From Foetidibacter luteolus (GTDB lineage: Bacteria > Bacteroidota > Bacteroidia > Chitinophagales > Chitinophagaceae), in the NCBI RefSeq assembly GCF_009650435.1, contig NZ_VVIP01000022.1, positions 62,001 through 126,000 on the forward strand: DNA of 64,000 bases, read 5' to 3'. The position numbers and the translations under genes are program-made. Positions 48,101 through 55,083 of the stretch are shown piece after piece. Each line of letters opens with the position of its first letter. Positions within the stretch are counted from its first letter, which is position 1. The notes under the pieces are model-generated. The model was not told where the DNA came from and did no database searches. It worked only from the letters and a program-made list of their open reading frames with translations.

Positions 48101-48361
48101 GTGTTTGTGGACAGGAACAATGCCTTTGCACTGGAAGTATCCCCTAACCCGGCAAGCGATAAAGTTATTCTTACAGTGCACGGGACCATTGAAGGCAGGG
48201 CCGGCATATCGCTGGTTAATACAACCGGCAGCCCCATCCTGCAAACCATGCTTAACAGCAACCGGCAGGTTATTGAGTTGGGCAAACTTCCGGCTGGTGT
48301 TTACTTCCTGCGCTTTTCAGATAGTAAACGTTCAGAAATTATTAAAATAGTAAAGCATTAA
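42194..48361 (+). CDS. Giant secreted protein with eight PPC-like tandem repeats and T9SS type A domain
   Basis: A 2055-residue protein. A signal peptide (residues 1-20, ending ANAQ) is followed by eight 133-residue repeats (about 21-1077). Each starts EPNNxF and contains YDYY/YDHY, DGTLKIYVQATN, GWLSLYGFD and SFYFRFSSS, resembling bacterial pre-peptidase C-terminal (PPC) domains. A PKD-like domain follows (1077-1150, FIWDFDDDST). After an IPT-like domain and an unassigned region comes a helical stretch (about 1460-1590). The C-terminal third has DPNDKPSNSV and FN3-like folds, then the sorting domain VSPNPASDKVIL...IIKIVKH (about 1975-2055). It is probably surface-attached and adhesin-like. 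It lies directly upstream of a sigma factor gene, but a terminator separates them. Confidence 0.88.
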   Translation: MKSALTLFLLLLLSVFANAQTESEPNNDFSGANSLAASAVINGNVSGNTAENYDYFKTILPIDGTLKIYVRATNTSGNTGWLSLYGFDKRQINGKVFDRYISGTSTINSGATVYDTIYLYGRAADSFYFRFSSSQAFSYNLKYEMVDQSENDPEVEETFAKAIPVNTGQQKKGHIGYLFNGTSDEYDYYRTLLPQDGTLKIYVQATNNSGGTGWLSLYGFDKRQISGKVFDRYISGTSTIKSGATVYDTIYLYGRAADSFYFRYSSSSAFSYAFKYEMVHTSENDVEPNDEFSKSLAIAQKQEKKGHIGYLFNGTSDNYDYYKTKLPKDGTLKVYVQATNTSSNTGWLSLYGFDKRRENGKVFDSYIGGTSTINAGATVYDTVTIRGLLSDSFYFRFSSSQGFTYVLSYEMTVSGSADTEPNNSFAEAVAMRAGIAVNGEVGFQAGGQRDDYDHYRTVLPEDGTIKIYVQATNRSSSTGWLSLYGFDRRQSNGKIFDRYIGGTSTIKAGSTVQDTFYINGRASDTFYFRFSSSQAFSYDLKYEMEDTSENDIEPNNAFEAVLQMTEGEEKKGHIGYLFNGISDDYDHYQTSLPVDGTLKIYVQATNRSGNTGWLSLYGFDRRKASGKVFDRYISGTSTIGAGKTVYDTIYINSRAADTFYFRFSSSQAFSYNLKYEMVDTSENDMEPNGLFDDALPMVQTEEKKGHIGYLSNGGSDEYDHYLTSLPEDGTLKIYVQATNRSSNTGWLSLYGFDRRKGNGKVFDRYISGTSTIGAGKTVYDTIYINSRAADTFYFRFSSSQAFIYNLKYEMVDTSENDMEPNGLFDDAIPMLQAEEKKGHIAYLSNGGSDEYDHYLTSLPEDGTLKIYVQATNRSSNTGWLSLYGFDRRKGNGKVFDRYISGTSSIGAGKTVYDTILVTCRAADTFYFRFSSSQAFSYHLKYEMINTSNAGNEPNNSFETADTALLDNTYSGHIGYLSNGESDAYDYFITTLPSKGSVEVIVDALNTSGGNGYIYLYGYKNRTQTVLGRYIGGSSSIPAGAIVRDTIMINCLTTDTLFLRWSSSGCFRYSFRMKHYNHEPIASMQYERLGSTIGFRPQKANADSFIWDFDDDSTSTIQYPMHTYLPGNYNARLIVNNSVCNFKDTATQVFDIKGVEYYTPEKIGYGGDVNMQIFGGGLDSTTSVKLVKGSTVIMPLEKFANSVKDHLTAVFDVHLVQSGKYDVVIQIPGEDAITYKEGFLIEDFSYPYTWAEVQGPSRWRTNSDTRFTLVVGNNGNVMASGAVVGFAWPRNVSVKFDNGFILPQTGGVETVIVDNETISLPRSEIKFIYDSLVTAVPIDSFNNQPFNGYMQYLLLPHVPAGATVEIPFIARTSDVAAQNFKTFTYAPNQRGSCETPNWTNYNEDITAELIDGADMIVDKTKIPLLKAFTKTAKIGQKHGASASSYLGKKFWAWYDGYEFDAGAAMADWMKETEANNAFALQTATDELGSYMLDKGVGKLTKTYNDQVDFINKRLANNPNMSPELVDKYLDKLNSLPNTDRLQGLHELFKEVKNAGTLSDKLVKLQKLADECPELAPQIEDLLKELDNELNPRDPNDKPSNSVTSMDPNAIEGPVGKGTRRYVNNLKSHSFTVYFENVDTATAAAQMVIVRDTLDKTRYNLSSFEFGGINLGTKYIRIPKGRKEFVIERNLAPVQPMKVRINGRLDTATGVIEWQFTAIDPATGDIPVLEGFQPPNVNKPEGEGAVSYTVKPVAGLPDGAAFANRASIIFDQNEPIITNTWTNQLDIVPPASTVSAVVTRDTVINLTFNGNDAVSGIGYYSIFVKVNDGPWLPYGSTSAGTTQMIGQLDSTYSFYVISRDKVGNIESKALSAEAVVTLTGTLAVTMGNITAANEGTRNRINWHTFREDRGDHFIVEKSSDSKKFNTLTAVKAHGAASSYKVYDEQPFAGWNYYRLKSYDKSGDFKTSRVVSVFVDRNNAFALEVSPNPASDKVILTVHGTIEGRAGISLVNTTGSPILQTMLNSNRQVIELGKLPAGVYFLRFSDSKRSEIIKIVKH
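42254..45430 (+). repeat. Eight in-frame tandem repeats with an exact 399-bp period
   Basis: The codon for the first Gly of GWLSLYGFD (NGYIYLYGY in unit 8) falls at 42431, 42830, 43229, 43628, 44027, 44426, 44825 and 45224, always 399 bp apart. Units 5, 6 and 7 are nearly identical at DNA level; unit 8 and the first part of unit 1 have diverged most. Confidence 0.9.
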
Positions 48362-48371
48362 CCCTTCCTTT

Positions 48372-48415
48372 AGGCAAGGTTGCCATAGTTTGTGCGGCCT
48401 TGCTTTTATCTTTTT
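48372..48415 (+). terminator. Terminator between the giant repeat protein and the sigma factor
   Basis: Stem GCAAGG/CCTTGC (48374-48379 with 48398-48403), with further inner pairing, followed by TTTTATCTTTTT. It implies that the sigma factor has its own promoter within the next few bases or receives only read-through. Confidence 0.65.
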
Positions 48416-48432
48416 GCTGTATTTTAGTGTAA

Positions 48433-49008
48433 ATGCAGCAGGATAACCTGATAGAACAAACCGGCAGCCGGGAGATGATAAATGCCATTAAAGCAAACGA
48501 TGCAACTGCTTTGCAAATGCTGTATTGCAACAATTACCCTAAGGTGGAAAGCTATATCTTAAACAACCATGGCGCCCGGGAACAGGTAAAGGATATATAC
48601 CAGGAAGCGTTCATCGCTATGTGGAGAAATATACAGCTTAACAAGTTTAACCCTGAAAGCGATTCGGCGTTGCAGGGCTACCTTTTCAGGATTGCTAAGA
48701 ATAAATGGATTGATCACCTGCGTTCCGATGCACGCCTGAACATAGTGCCCCTGGAAGACAACGGTGAAGAAAGCGGGGATATAAATGGTGCATTAAACAA
48801 TGATGAAAGCGAGTATGTGCTGATGGTAAGAAACAACTTTAAACACCTGGGCGAAAGGTGCCGTGACCTGATTACTAAGTTTTATTATAACCGGCAATCG
48901 CTCAGGCAAATAGCCGAGTTTTTCAACTGGACGGAAGCCACGGCAAAAAATAATAAATACCGCTGTTTGCAGCAGCTAAGGGAACTGATAAAAAATACCA
49001 AATCTTGA
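48433..49008 (+). CDS. ECF-type RNA polymerase sigma factor
   Basis: A 191-residue sigma-70 family factor. Region 2 spans about 20-95 (ALQMLYCNNYPKVESYI...DIYQEAFIAMWRNI, LFRIAKNKWIDHLRS). Region 4 is at about 130-185, with the HTH SLRQIAEFFNWTEATAKNNKYRCLQQLREL. Length and lack of region 3 fit the extracytoplasmic function group. It directs RNA polymerase to a small regulon in response to envelope signals. The stop overlaps the TTG start of the next gene (TTGA), so the two are translationally coupled, as in sigma/anti-sigma pairs. Confidence 0.92.
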   Translation: MQQDNLIEQTGSREMINAIKANDATALQMLYCNNYPKVESYILNNHGAREQVKDIYQEAFIAMWRNIQLNKFNPESDSALQGYLFRIAKNKWIDHLRSDARLNIVPLEDNGEESGDINGALNNDESEYVLMVRNNFKHLGERCRDLITKFYYNRQSLRQIAEFFNWTEATAKNNKYRCLQQLRELIKNTKS

Positions 49009-49736
49009 ACAATCATCCTGAAATACCGGCCAATGATTTTTACGAAATTGAGCGTTACCTGCTTAAAGAAATGACAACGCAGGAACAGGAAGATTTCGAA
49101 AAAAAATTATCTGAAGATAAAACGCTTACAGACAGTGTTAACAGCACCCGTCTTTTAATATTAGGCGTGCAGGAAGCCTCACTGCTGGCGGACATACAGC
49201 ATTTTCACAACACACTCACCCAGCCGCAACAGCAAACGCCTGCAAAAGTTTTTCCGTTAAAAAAATGGCTGGCCGCGGCGGCCGTAATAATAGCCGTTGC
49301 TGCCGGGGCTTTTCTACTGCTGGGCAAAAACAGCAACGAACGCCTCTTTGCAAAGTATTACAAGGCCGATCCCGGTTTAATAACAGCCATGAGCGCTTCA
49401 GATAATTATACTTTCGACAGGGCAATGATTGATTACAAAACAGGCGATTATAATGCCGCCTTACAGGCATGGAAAACCCTGTTGCCCGCAAAGCCTGCTA
49501 ACGATACACTTAATTATTTTATAGGCACGGCATACCTGGCGCTTGATAAAACCGGCGAAGCCATTACTCACCTGCAAAAAGTTGCAGGTAGCTACCAGAG
49601 TTATTTTATGCAGGATGCTTGCTGGTACCTGGGCCTTGCATGGCTTAAAAGGGGACAAGTGCAGGAGGCCATCGGGTGGATAGAAAAATCGGGGCACCCA
49701 CAAAAAGATGCATTGTTACAGCAATTGAAAAAGTAA
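49005..49736 (+). CDS. Single-pass membrane TPR protein, probable anti-sigma factor
   Basis: A 243-residue protein. The start is TTG at 49005 inside the sigma stop (TTGA); the next ATG would delete 22 residues of the N-terminal domain (FYEIERYLLKEMTTQEQEDFE), a common opening in Bacteroidota anti-sigma proteins. No zinc motif is present. One membrane helix (about residues 88-107, WLAAAAVIIAVAAGAFLLLG) separates a cytoplasmic N-domain from a periplasmic C-domain with TPR-like helices (DYKTGDYNAALQAWKTLL, NYFIGTAYLALDKTGEAITHL). I infer that the N-domain holds the sigma factor and the TPR part receives a signal. The CHAT gene downstream is a candidate partner. Confidence 0.8.
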   Translation: MNNHPEIPANDFYEIERYLLKEMTTQEQEDFEKKLSEDKTLTDSVNSTRLLILGVQEASLLADIQHFHNTLTQPQQQTPAKVFPLKKWLAAAAVIIAVAAGAFLLLGKNSNERLFAKYYKADPGLITAMSASDNYTFDRAMIDYKTGDYNAALQAWKTLLPAKPANDTLNYFIGTAYLALDKTGEAITHLQKVAGSYQSYFMQDACWYLGLAWLKRGQVQEAIGWIEKSGHPQKDALLQQLKK

Positions 49737-49756
49737 TACCCTATCGGTGGAACGGA

Positions 49757-49855
49757 ATTTTTTATGGGCCGGGCTGAAGTACAGGCATTGGGCTTTACTT
49801 GCGTCGCACTCTTCAACGGTTGGATTCGCTACGCAGCTTTTCCCACCGGGTAGAT
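49757..49855 (-). repeat. Dispersed repeat family B copy
   Basis: It contains TTTTTTATGGGCCGGGCTGAA, ACTTGCGTCGCACTCTTCAAC and GGATTCGCTACGCAGCTTTTC. It lies directly downstream of the TPR gene. Confidence 0.8.
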
Positions 49856-49991
49856 TTTGTTGCTGCCCCAGGTTATTGCCACAGAAGCACGGAAAAGAAG
49901 CGATACGCCGCTCTGCGGAATTTGCAGTTCAACAGTCGCGAAATTTTGGGATTGCTTGCAGTGGTTTTTGCTGTAGTAGTGCCTGCTTCAT

Positions 49992-50144
49992 TCCCTGGTG
50001 CGTGTCTTCACGTACTTCTCCCTGGTGCGTGTCTTCACGCACCAGCCTACCCGGGTCTGAAAAGCCGCCCAATGAACCAGGCGATGAAGTGATTGCGACG
50101 CAACGATGCCTCCCATGAAAAACCGCAGCCGGTATTAAAAAAAA
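49992..50144 (+). repeat. Dispersed repeat family B copy with duplicated left end
   Basis: The left-end word CCCTGGTGCGTGTCTTCACG occurs twice in tandem (about 49992 and 50020). It is then followed by the long-subtype body ending GCCGGTATTAAAAAAA. With the preceding copy it fills most of spacer 49737-50213. Confidence 0.75.
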
Positions 50145-50213
50145 TTCGGCCCTCACAGAAACAAAAAATAAAGTAACAACTACCAAAGCAATTACAGCCG
50201 ATAAACCATAAAA

Positions 50214-53200
50214 ATGAATCGCAGCTATACCCCTTACCTGGCATGTTACAGGCAGCTTTTTTTTAAAGCCGTGTTTACGGTATTGCCTGTAATGGTTTGC
50301 TTTATAACTGCATGGCCGCAGCAAAAAGATATTGGGTTGTTAGAGAAGGCTGTTAATGAGGCCAGGTATAAAGATGCGGTTGCATTGTTGCAGGAGCATG
50401 TGGCTTTTTACCGGGCGCAACCAAATGTAGACTCGCTGGTAAAATACATTTATTACACCGGCAAAATAACACAGGAAACAGGAGGCGCAGAGCAGGCTGT
50501 TAAAGCCGTGAACAGTTATATTGATAAGCTTAAGAAACTTAAACCGCCACCTGCTGCCATGCGCCAGGCTTATGTGGAAGCAGGCGAATATTTTGGTTCT
50601 GTTGGCAAAAACAAACTTGCCTACGATGCCAACAGACAGGCATTGCAATACGCGTTGGCTGTGCCGGGTAAGACACCAGCATCGCTGGGCAGTATAGAAA
50701 GCAATATGTCAACCTATGCGCAGCGCATGGGCAATACCAGCCTGTTGCAATACCACATGCGCCGTGCCCTGGATTATTTTCTGGCAGAGCCCAGCCCCAA
50801 CTACGAAAAAATTTACATTACCTATAACGGCATGGGCAGCGCCATGTGGTTTGCATCAAAAACAGACAGCGCCCGCTACTACTTTGCCCTGGCCTTGCAG
50901 GCACTTGCCAAAACAGAACATAACCCGGTTAACGATTACTACAGGCCCGCCATAGTACAAAATAACCTCGCAGCTTTATACGGCATTGATGGCAATACCA
51001 CCGGCGCCATTAACGCGATGAAAGAAACCATCAACCGCTTAAAACTGTTCCTGGCATCGAAAAATATTGATGCGAAGAAAGTATCTGCCAGAACCTTTTT
51101 GTATGAAGCTACCGATAACCTGGCGGGCATTTACAAAGAGCTGGGCAACCTGAAACAAGCGCAACAATTGCTGGAATACTCCTACGCCGAGAAAAAGAAG
51201 TACCTGGAAGAAGGGGACCCCGGTATTTTTATTTCTGAGGTATTACTGGGGCAGCTCTATTATGCTACAAGAGATTTTGATAAAGCTTTATACTACCTGG
51301 GTAACGGGCTTGAAAAGATAGCCGGCGTGGAAGGTGATTATCTTTTTTGGCAGGGGGATGCCTGCAATACGCTTGCCTTGCTGTATGATGAAAGGCATGA
51401 CACCGCCCGTGCCACGCTTTATTATGAAAAGGCTGACAGCTTGTATGAGGCATCCATGCAGGGTGAATACGATGATATTTACCTTGACTTTCTGCGAAAT
51501 GAAGCGTTGTTTTACGCAGAAACCGGGCAGGAGCAAAAGGCTGTTGCTAAAGCACGCAAAGGCTATAACTACGTGGTAAAAACGCAGGGACACAAAACGC
51601 TCATGGCTTTTTATCAACTGCTTAATTTGTCGCAGGTATATTTTTTTTCAGGCAGGTACCAAGAGGCACTTACCTATAGCAAAACCGGTCTTGCTGTAGT
51701 AAATGAAAAGATACGCAGCAGCGGCAGCCTGCTGGATTCTGTAAAAACCGAACTGAAGAAGCCCAAAGCCATCCTGATGAAAACCCGGGCTGAATACTAC
51801 TTGCTGAAAAAGAAAGATGCAGCGGCTTTAAATGCTTTGCTGCTTCAATTAAACGAAGCGCTGGACATACTGGAACGGCGAAAAGAAATAATTACCGATG
51901 CCGAAGATATCAGCCTGGTTATAGCAGACCACCATGAACTGATTGAGTTTATAAAGCAAATTAACCTTGACCTGTACAACCTCTCCGGCAAAACAAGCTA
52001 CATAGACAGGATTATGAGCCTGCAGGAATCGGAGATGTATAACCGCATACGTTCCAGGCTTGACAAAAATGATTCGCTGAAGTTTGCCCATGTTTCAGCG
52101 GAACTGCAACTGTCAGAAAAAAGGCTCAAAAATATATTAACCAACTCGCTGCAGGGAGAGGGCAGTTCTGATGAAAAGATGCAGCGTTATTTTAACGCGT
52201 CTAAAGATTGGGATAACCACCTGGAAGCCATTAAAAAATCTTACCCGGCCTACTATAAACTCAGGTATGCTTCTATATTTAAATCGCTGCAAAATGTTGA
52301 GCAAAGCGTGCCAGCAGGCAGTACACTGATCAGGTATTTTTTTACCGCCGATAAATTGTTTGCGCTGGTGGCGGATAACAGGCAAAAGCAGTTATTTAGC
52401 CTTGACAAAAAGCTGGTGGAAGAGCAGATGAAACGGTTGCTGCGGGCAGCTTCCGGCGAAAAGGAAACATGTGCCGTATTGCACAGTTTGTACAACAGTT
52501 TGTGGAGCCCCCTTTCAAAAGCGGTGCGGCATAACAGGCTTGTTATTATACCGGATGGAATTTTGTACAACCTCAGCTTTGATATTCTTACAGCCCGCCA
52601 GGTAAATTCCTACAGTCAGCTTGCCGCCAACTGCCTGTTGGCCAGTTATGCCATTTCTTATCATTACAGCCTGTTTTTGTTGCAGCAGCAAAGTGTTGCC
52701 GGCAGTTATAAAAGCGATTATATTGCTTTTGCCCCGGGTTTTTCCGACGATATAAAGAACAGTTATAAGTCCTCTTTAAGGGATACAATGGCGGCAGATA
52801 ATTATTACCTGTCCCTGTTGCCACAGCCATTTACATTACAGCTTGCCACACGCATAAAGGATGATATTGGCGGAGAAACTTTTTTGCAGGGCCGCTCCAC
52901 AGAAAGTTCATTTAAGGCCAATGCCGGCAACCACAGCATTATTTATATCGGAACCCATGCGGAATCCAACAACGAGCATCCGGAATATTCCAGGCTTATT
53001 TTTGCCAAAGACAGCTCCCGGCAGGAAGATAACTTTTTACTGGCAGACGAAATTTACAACTGCAACCTGGCATCGGACCTGGCTGTTATCACCGCCTGCG
53101 AATCCGGCAAGCCCGGTTACCAGGATGGAGAGGGTATGATTTCGCTGGCCCATGCATTCAACTATGCAGGCAGCAAAAGCATATTGATGGGCTTATGGAA

Positions 53201-53492
53201 AATTGACGAGAAGAGCAGCGCTATACTGATTGAGTACTTCTACAAAAACCTGCTGAAAGGGATGCCCAAAGATGAGGCCTTGCGCCAGGCCAAACTGGCT
53301 TACCTGCAGCAGGCACAAGGGCGCACCCTTTCTCCACAGTATTGGGCCGGCCTGGTTGTTATGGGCGATACATCGCCGGTTGCGCTGGCCAAAAAAACAA
53401 ACTGGTGGCTGGTGGCTGGCTGTATAGCGGCAGCGGTGGTTTTGGTGGGGGTGGGAAGAAAAATTCTCATTAAGCGCAAATCATCTGGTTAA
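50214..53492 (+). CDS. Membrane-anchored CHAT-domain protease with N-terminal TPRs
   Basis: A 1092-residue protein. A signal peptide (about residues 1-36, VLPVMVCFITAWPQ) leads into helical TPR repeats (about 40-620: LGNLKQAQQLLEYSYAEKK, ALTYSKTGLAVV). After a linker comes the CHAT domain (about 790-1050) with the caspase-like dyad His915 in IYIGTHAESN and Cys962 in VITACESGKPG. It ends WAGLVVMGD, then a membrane helix (about 1063-1082) and a basic tail RKILIKRKSSG. The topology predicted is a periplasmic protease held in the inner membrane. CHAT proteases cleave specific partners after TPR-mediated binding. Located behind the sigma/TPR pair on the same strand, it may act on that membrane TPR protein; this is inference. 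Confidence 0.88.
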   Translation: MNRSYTPYLACYRQLFFKAVFTVLPVMVCFITAWPQQKDIGLLEKAVNEARYKDAVALLQEHVAFYRAQPNVDSLVKYIYYTGKITQETGGAEQAVKAVNSYIDKLKKLKPPPAAMRQAYVEAGEYFGSVGKNKLAYDANRQALQYALAVPGKTPASLGSIESNMSTYAQRMGNTSLLQYHMRRALDYFLAEPSPNYEKIYITYNGMGSAMWFASKTDSARYYFALALQALAKTEHNPVNDYYRPAIVQNNLAALYGIDGNTTGAINAMKETINRLKLFLASKNIDAKKVSARTFLYEATDNLAGIYKELGNLKQAQQLLEYSYAEKKKYLEEGDPGIFISEVLLGQLYYATRDFDKALYYLGNGLEKIAGVEGDYLFWQGDACNTLALLYDERHDTARATLYYEKADSLYEASMQGEYDDIYLDFLRNEALFYAETGQEQKAVAKARKGYNYVVKTQGHKTLMAFYQLLNLSQVYFFSGRYQEALTYSKTGLAVVNEKIRSSGSLLDSVKTELKKPKAILMKTRAEYYLLKKKDAAALNALLLQLNEALDILERRKEIITDAEDISLVIADHHELIEFIKQINLDLYNLSGKTSYIDRIMSLQESEMYNRIRSRLDKNDSLKFAHVSAELQLSEKRLKNILTNSLQGEGSSDEKMQRYFNASKDWDNHLEAIKKSYPAYYKLRYASIFKSLQNVEQSVPAGSTLIRYFFTADKLFALVADNRQKQLFSLDKKLVEEQMKRLLRAASGEKETCAVLHSLYNSLWSPLSKAVRHNRLVIIPDGILYNLSFDILTARQVNSYSQLAANCLLASYAISYHYSLFLLQQQSVAGSYKSDYIAFAPGFSDDIKNSYKSSLRDTMAADNYYLSLLPQPFTLQLATRIKDDIGGETFLQGRSTESSFKANAGNHSIIYIGTHAESNNEHPEYSRLIFAKDSSRQEDNFLLADEIYNCNLASDLAVITACESGKPGYQDGEGMISLAHAFNYAGSKSILMGLWKIDEKSSAILIEYFYKNLLKGMPKDEALRQAKLAYLQQAQGRTLSPQYWAGLVVMGDTSPVALAKKTNWWLVAGCIAAAVVLVGVGRKILIKRKSSG

Positions 53493-54167
53493 TAATTTCA
53501 TAATGGCAAGAATTCTTTCAACGTACTCCGGGCTGTTTTCTCCAAATGGCAAAGTACAAAAAACAGCTTCCCGCAATTCAGTTTTCCCTAACAGTATTGA
53601 AAACCTTTCACGGATAAATTCCTTTACCCCTGTATTACTTTGGGCCACTATGTCTTTCAGTTTTAGGTTATAGTTTAAAACAAATACTATATCCTCCAGG
53701 TCTTTGCTAAGCCTAAGGTCCCTTAAGCCTCTGTCAAACAATGCTTCAAGTTTGCAGGAAATAAAATATGGTGCTGATAAAATCCTGATAGCTTGTCCAT
53801 TTCCAATTGAATACAAAATTGAATTCATTATTCCTTCGCTAAACCAACGGTTGGAGAAGCCAAGGATCTCTTCGTTTGTGGGCATAATATCCACCGTTAT
53901 GCCATGAAAATCCCAACGGCATATCATAGCCTGGTTGTTCGCAAATTCTTTTGCACGAAGCTGCTCTTCCAGTTCAGCATAATGTTTTCTTGTCGCTATC
54001 ACAACAATGCAATCCACGTCATCAGTCTGTCTTATTTCCGGTGCAGCCAAAGTATCTTCTGCATACAATTCAGTAACGGCGCCACCAACAAAAACAAACT
54101 CATCCAGGAGTTCTTCTAAACCTTTTGCAACAGCAGTTATCATAGACAGATTAGTATCTTTCCGCAT
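53481..54167 (-). CDS. Nucleotidyltransferase of AbiEii-like type
   Basis: A 228-residue protein. FVFVGGAVTELYAED followed by RQTDDVDCIVV gives the nucleotidyltransferase core (GG...T then hD-x-D metal ligands: Asp-Asp-x-Asp). TVDIMPTNEEILGFSNRW continues the fold. This group includes toxin or abortive-infection nucleotidyltransferases that modify tRNA or proteins. Its start overlaps the upstream HTH gene by 17 bp, so the two are co-translated. Its end overlaps the converging CHAT gene by 12 bp. It may be the toxin or effector of a two-gene system; substrate and toxicity are unproven. Confidence 0.8.
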   Translation of the reverse strand: MRKDTNLSMITAVAKGLEELLDEFVFVGGAVTELYAEDTLAAPEIRQTDDVDCIVVIATRKHYAELEEQLRAKEFANNQAMICRWDFHGITVDIMPTNEEILGFSNRWFSEGIMNSILYSIGNGQAIRILSAPYFISCKLEALFDRGLRDLRLSKDLEDIVFVLNYNLKLKDIVAQSNTGVKEFIRERFSILLGKTELREAVFCTLPFGENSPEYVERILAIMKLLTR

Positions 54168-54678
54168 ATTCTTGCAATCTTTCCTTTAAAAGCGATGAAG
54201 CAATTGTTTTTTCCCTTGCAGTCCCTGCCCTAACAGCATCAACCAACGCAAGTAACTCATAAAATTCCGGGTCAGCAAGTGCCGCTTCCGGCGCCTGTGG
54301 GTATAATGGCTCAATTGTCTGGCCGCGTATATCACCGTGTATGTATGGCCATACATAATGATCATTTTCAGTAACAATACGGCTGTTTAGTGGTGGTGCT
54401 GAATGAGCCGTAGCAATGCCTCTCACTATTTTGCCAGGCGCAACAGCAAAAACATATGGAACCCCATACAAAAGAAAATCTGTTACGTTGCTAATGTTGA
54501 TGTAATCAAAAGGAGCAATGCTTATCAGCCTTGCTTTTGCGCAACGGCCAAGAGACCTGTGTACAGCAGAAAGGCTCATACACAACCCTTCTGAAAGGCT
54601 GGCAAATTTCCATTCCCGCCTTCCCATCTTTAGTGCCTTTAACAATACTGCAATATCCTGGGGTTTCATATGTTCCAT
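54151..54678 (-). CDS. Winged-helix regulator paired with nucleotidyltransferase
   Basis: A 175-residue protein from ATG 54678 (MEHMKPQD; ATG 54669 is an alternative, and the TTG at 54684 is unlikely). The N-terminus MKPQDIAVLLKALKMGRREWKFASLSEGLCMSLSAVHRSLGR is a winged helix-turn-helix of MarR-like appearance. The C-terminal part (DFLLYGVPYVFAVAPGKIVRGIATAHSAPP) contains a conserved substrate-like loop seen in this family. It overlaps the nucleotidyltransferase gene. The arrangement recalls AbiE (type IV) antitoxin-toxin operons: the HTH protein would bind its own promoter and limit the partner. A perfect palindrome sits just upstream. Confidence 0.75.
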   Translation of the reverse strand: MEHMKPQDIAVLLKALKMGRREWKFASLSEGLCMSLSAVHRSLGRCAKARLISIAPFDYINISNVTDFLLYGVPYVFAVAPGKIVRGIATAHSAPPLNSRIVTENDHYVWPYIHGDIRGQTIEPLYPQAPEAALADPEFYELLALVDAVRAGTAREKTIASSLLKERLQEYAERY

Positions 54679-54682
54679 TTGC

Positions 54683-54728
54683 AAATATAGAATTTTCCAT
54701 TTTCTGGAAAATGGAAAATTCTATATTT
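54683..54728 (-). promoter_or_regulatory. Perfect 22-bp-arm palindrome at the start of the HTH/nucleotidyltransferase operon
   Basis: Arms 54683-54704 and 54707-54728 are exact complements with a 2-nt centre (core TTTTCCATTTTC/GAAAATGGAAAA). The near end lies 4 bp before the ATG at 54678, and on the minus strand it contains TATATTTG (54689-54682), a match to the TAnnTTTG promoter box. It is a probable operator for the HTH protein; a cruciform or a leader-RNA hairpin is possible. Confidence 0.65.
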
Positions 54729-54838
54729 TGGGGTGTCCCTCGTACCTGCGGGCCAGGCTTTCCGCTCATACTCCGGCACAAAGGCCCTGCTGCAATGGCC
54801 TCACCGGGGTAACCGCTGCAATCCCTCACCCGCAGGTG
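54729..54838 (+). repeat. Dispersed repeat family A, copy 5
   Basis: It has the core GGCTTTCCGCTCATACTCCGG and the tail GGGGTAACCGCTGCAATCCCT. Head ACCTGCGGG and tail CCCGCAGGT are perfectly complementary over 9 bp. The rest of 54839-55083 shows no gene. Confidence 0.8.
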
Positions 54839-55083
54839 TAAGCTGTCGCTATTTATGGGAACAGGTTTTTTATAAATAACAAAAACCGCAACACCTCGCA
54901 AGAGGAACCACCTGCCGCTGGATCTCCATAAATAACACAGCCCCCTACCCAATCCCACAGTTTCAAAAAGAATTATTGAATTTATCGCCCTGCCTGTCAC
55001 GAAACGGTTCGTGCTATTGTTTTTACTGCACAGTGCTTTACTAAAAGGCACCTGCAAAATCAAATCATAAAAAAACAAATAGT

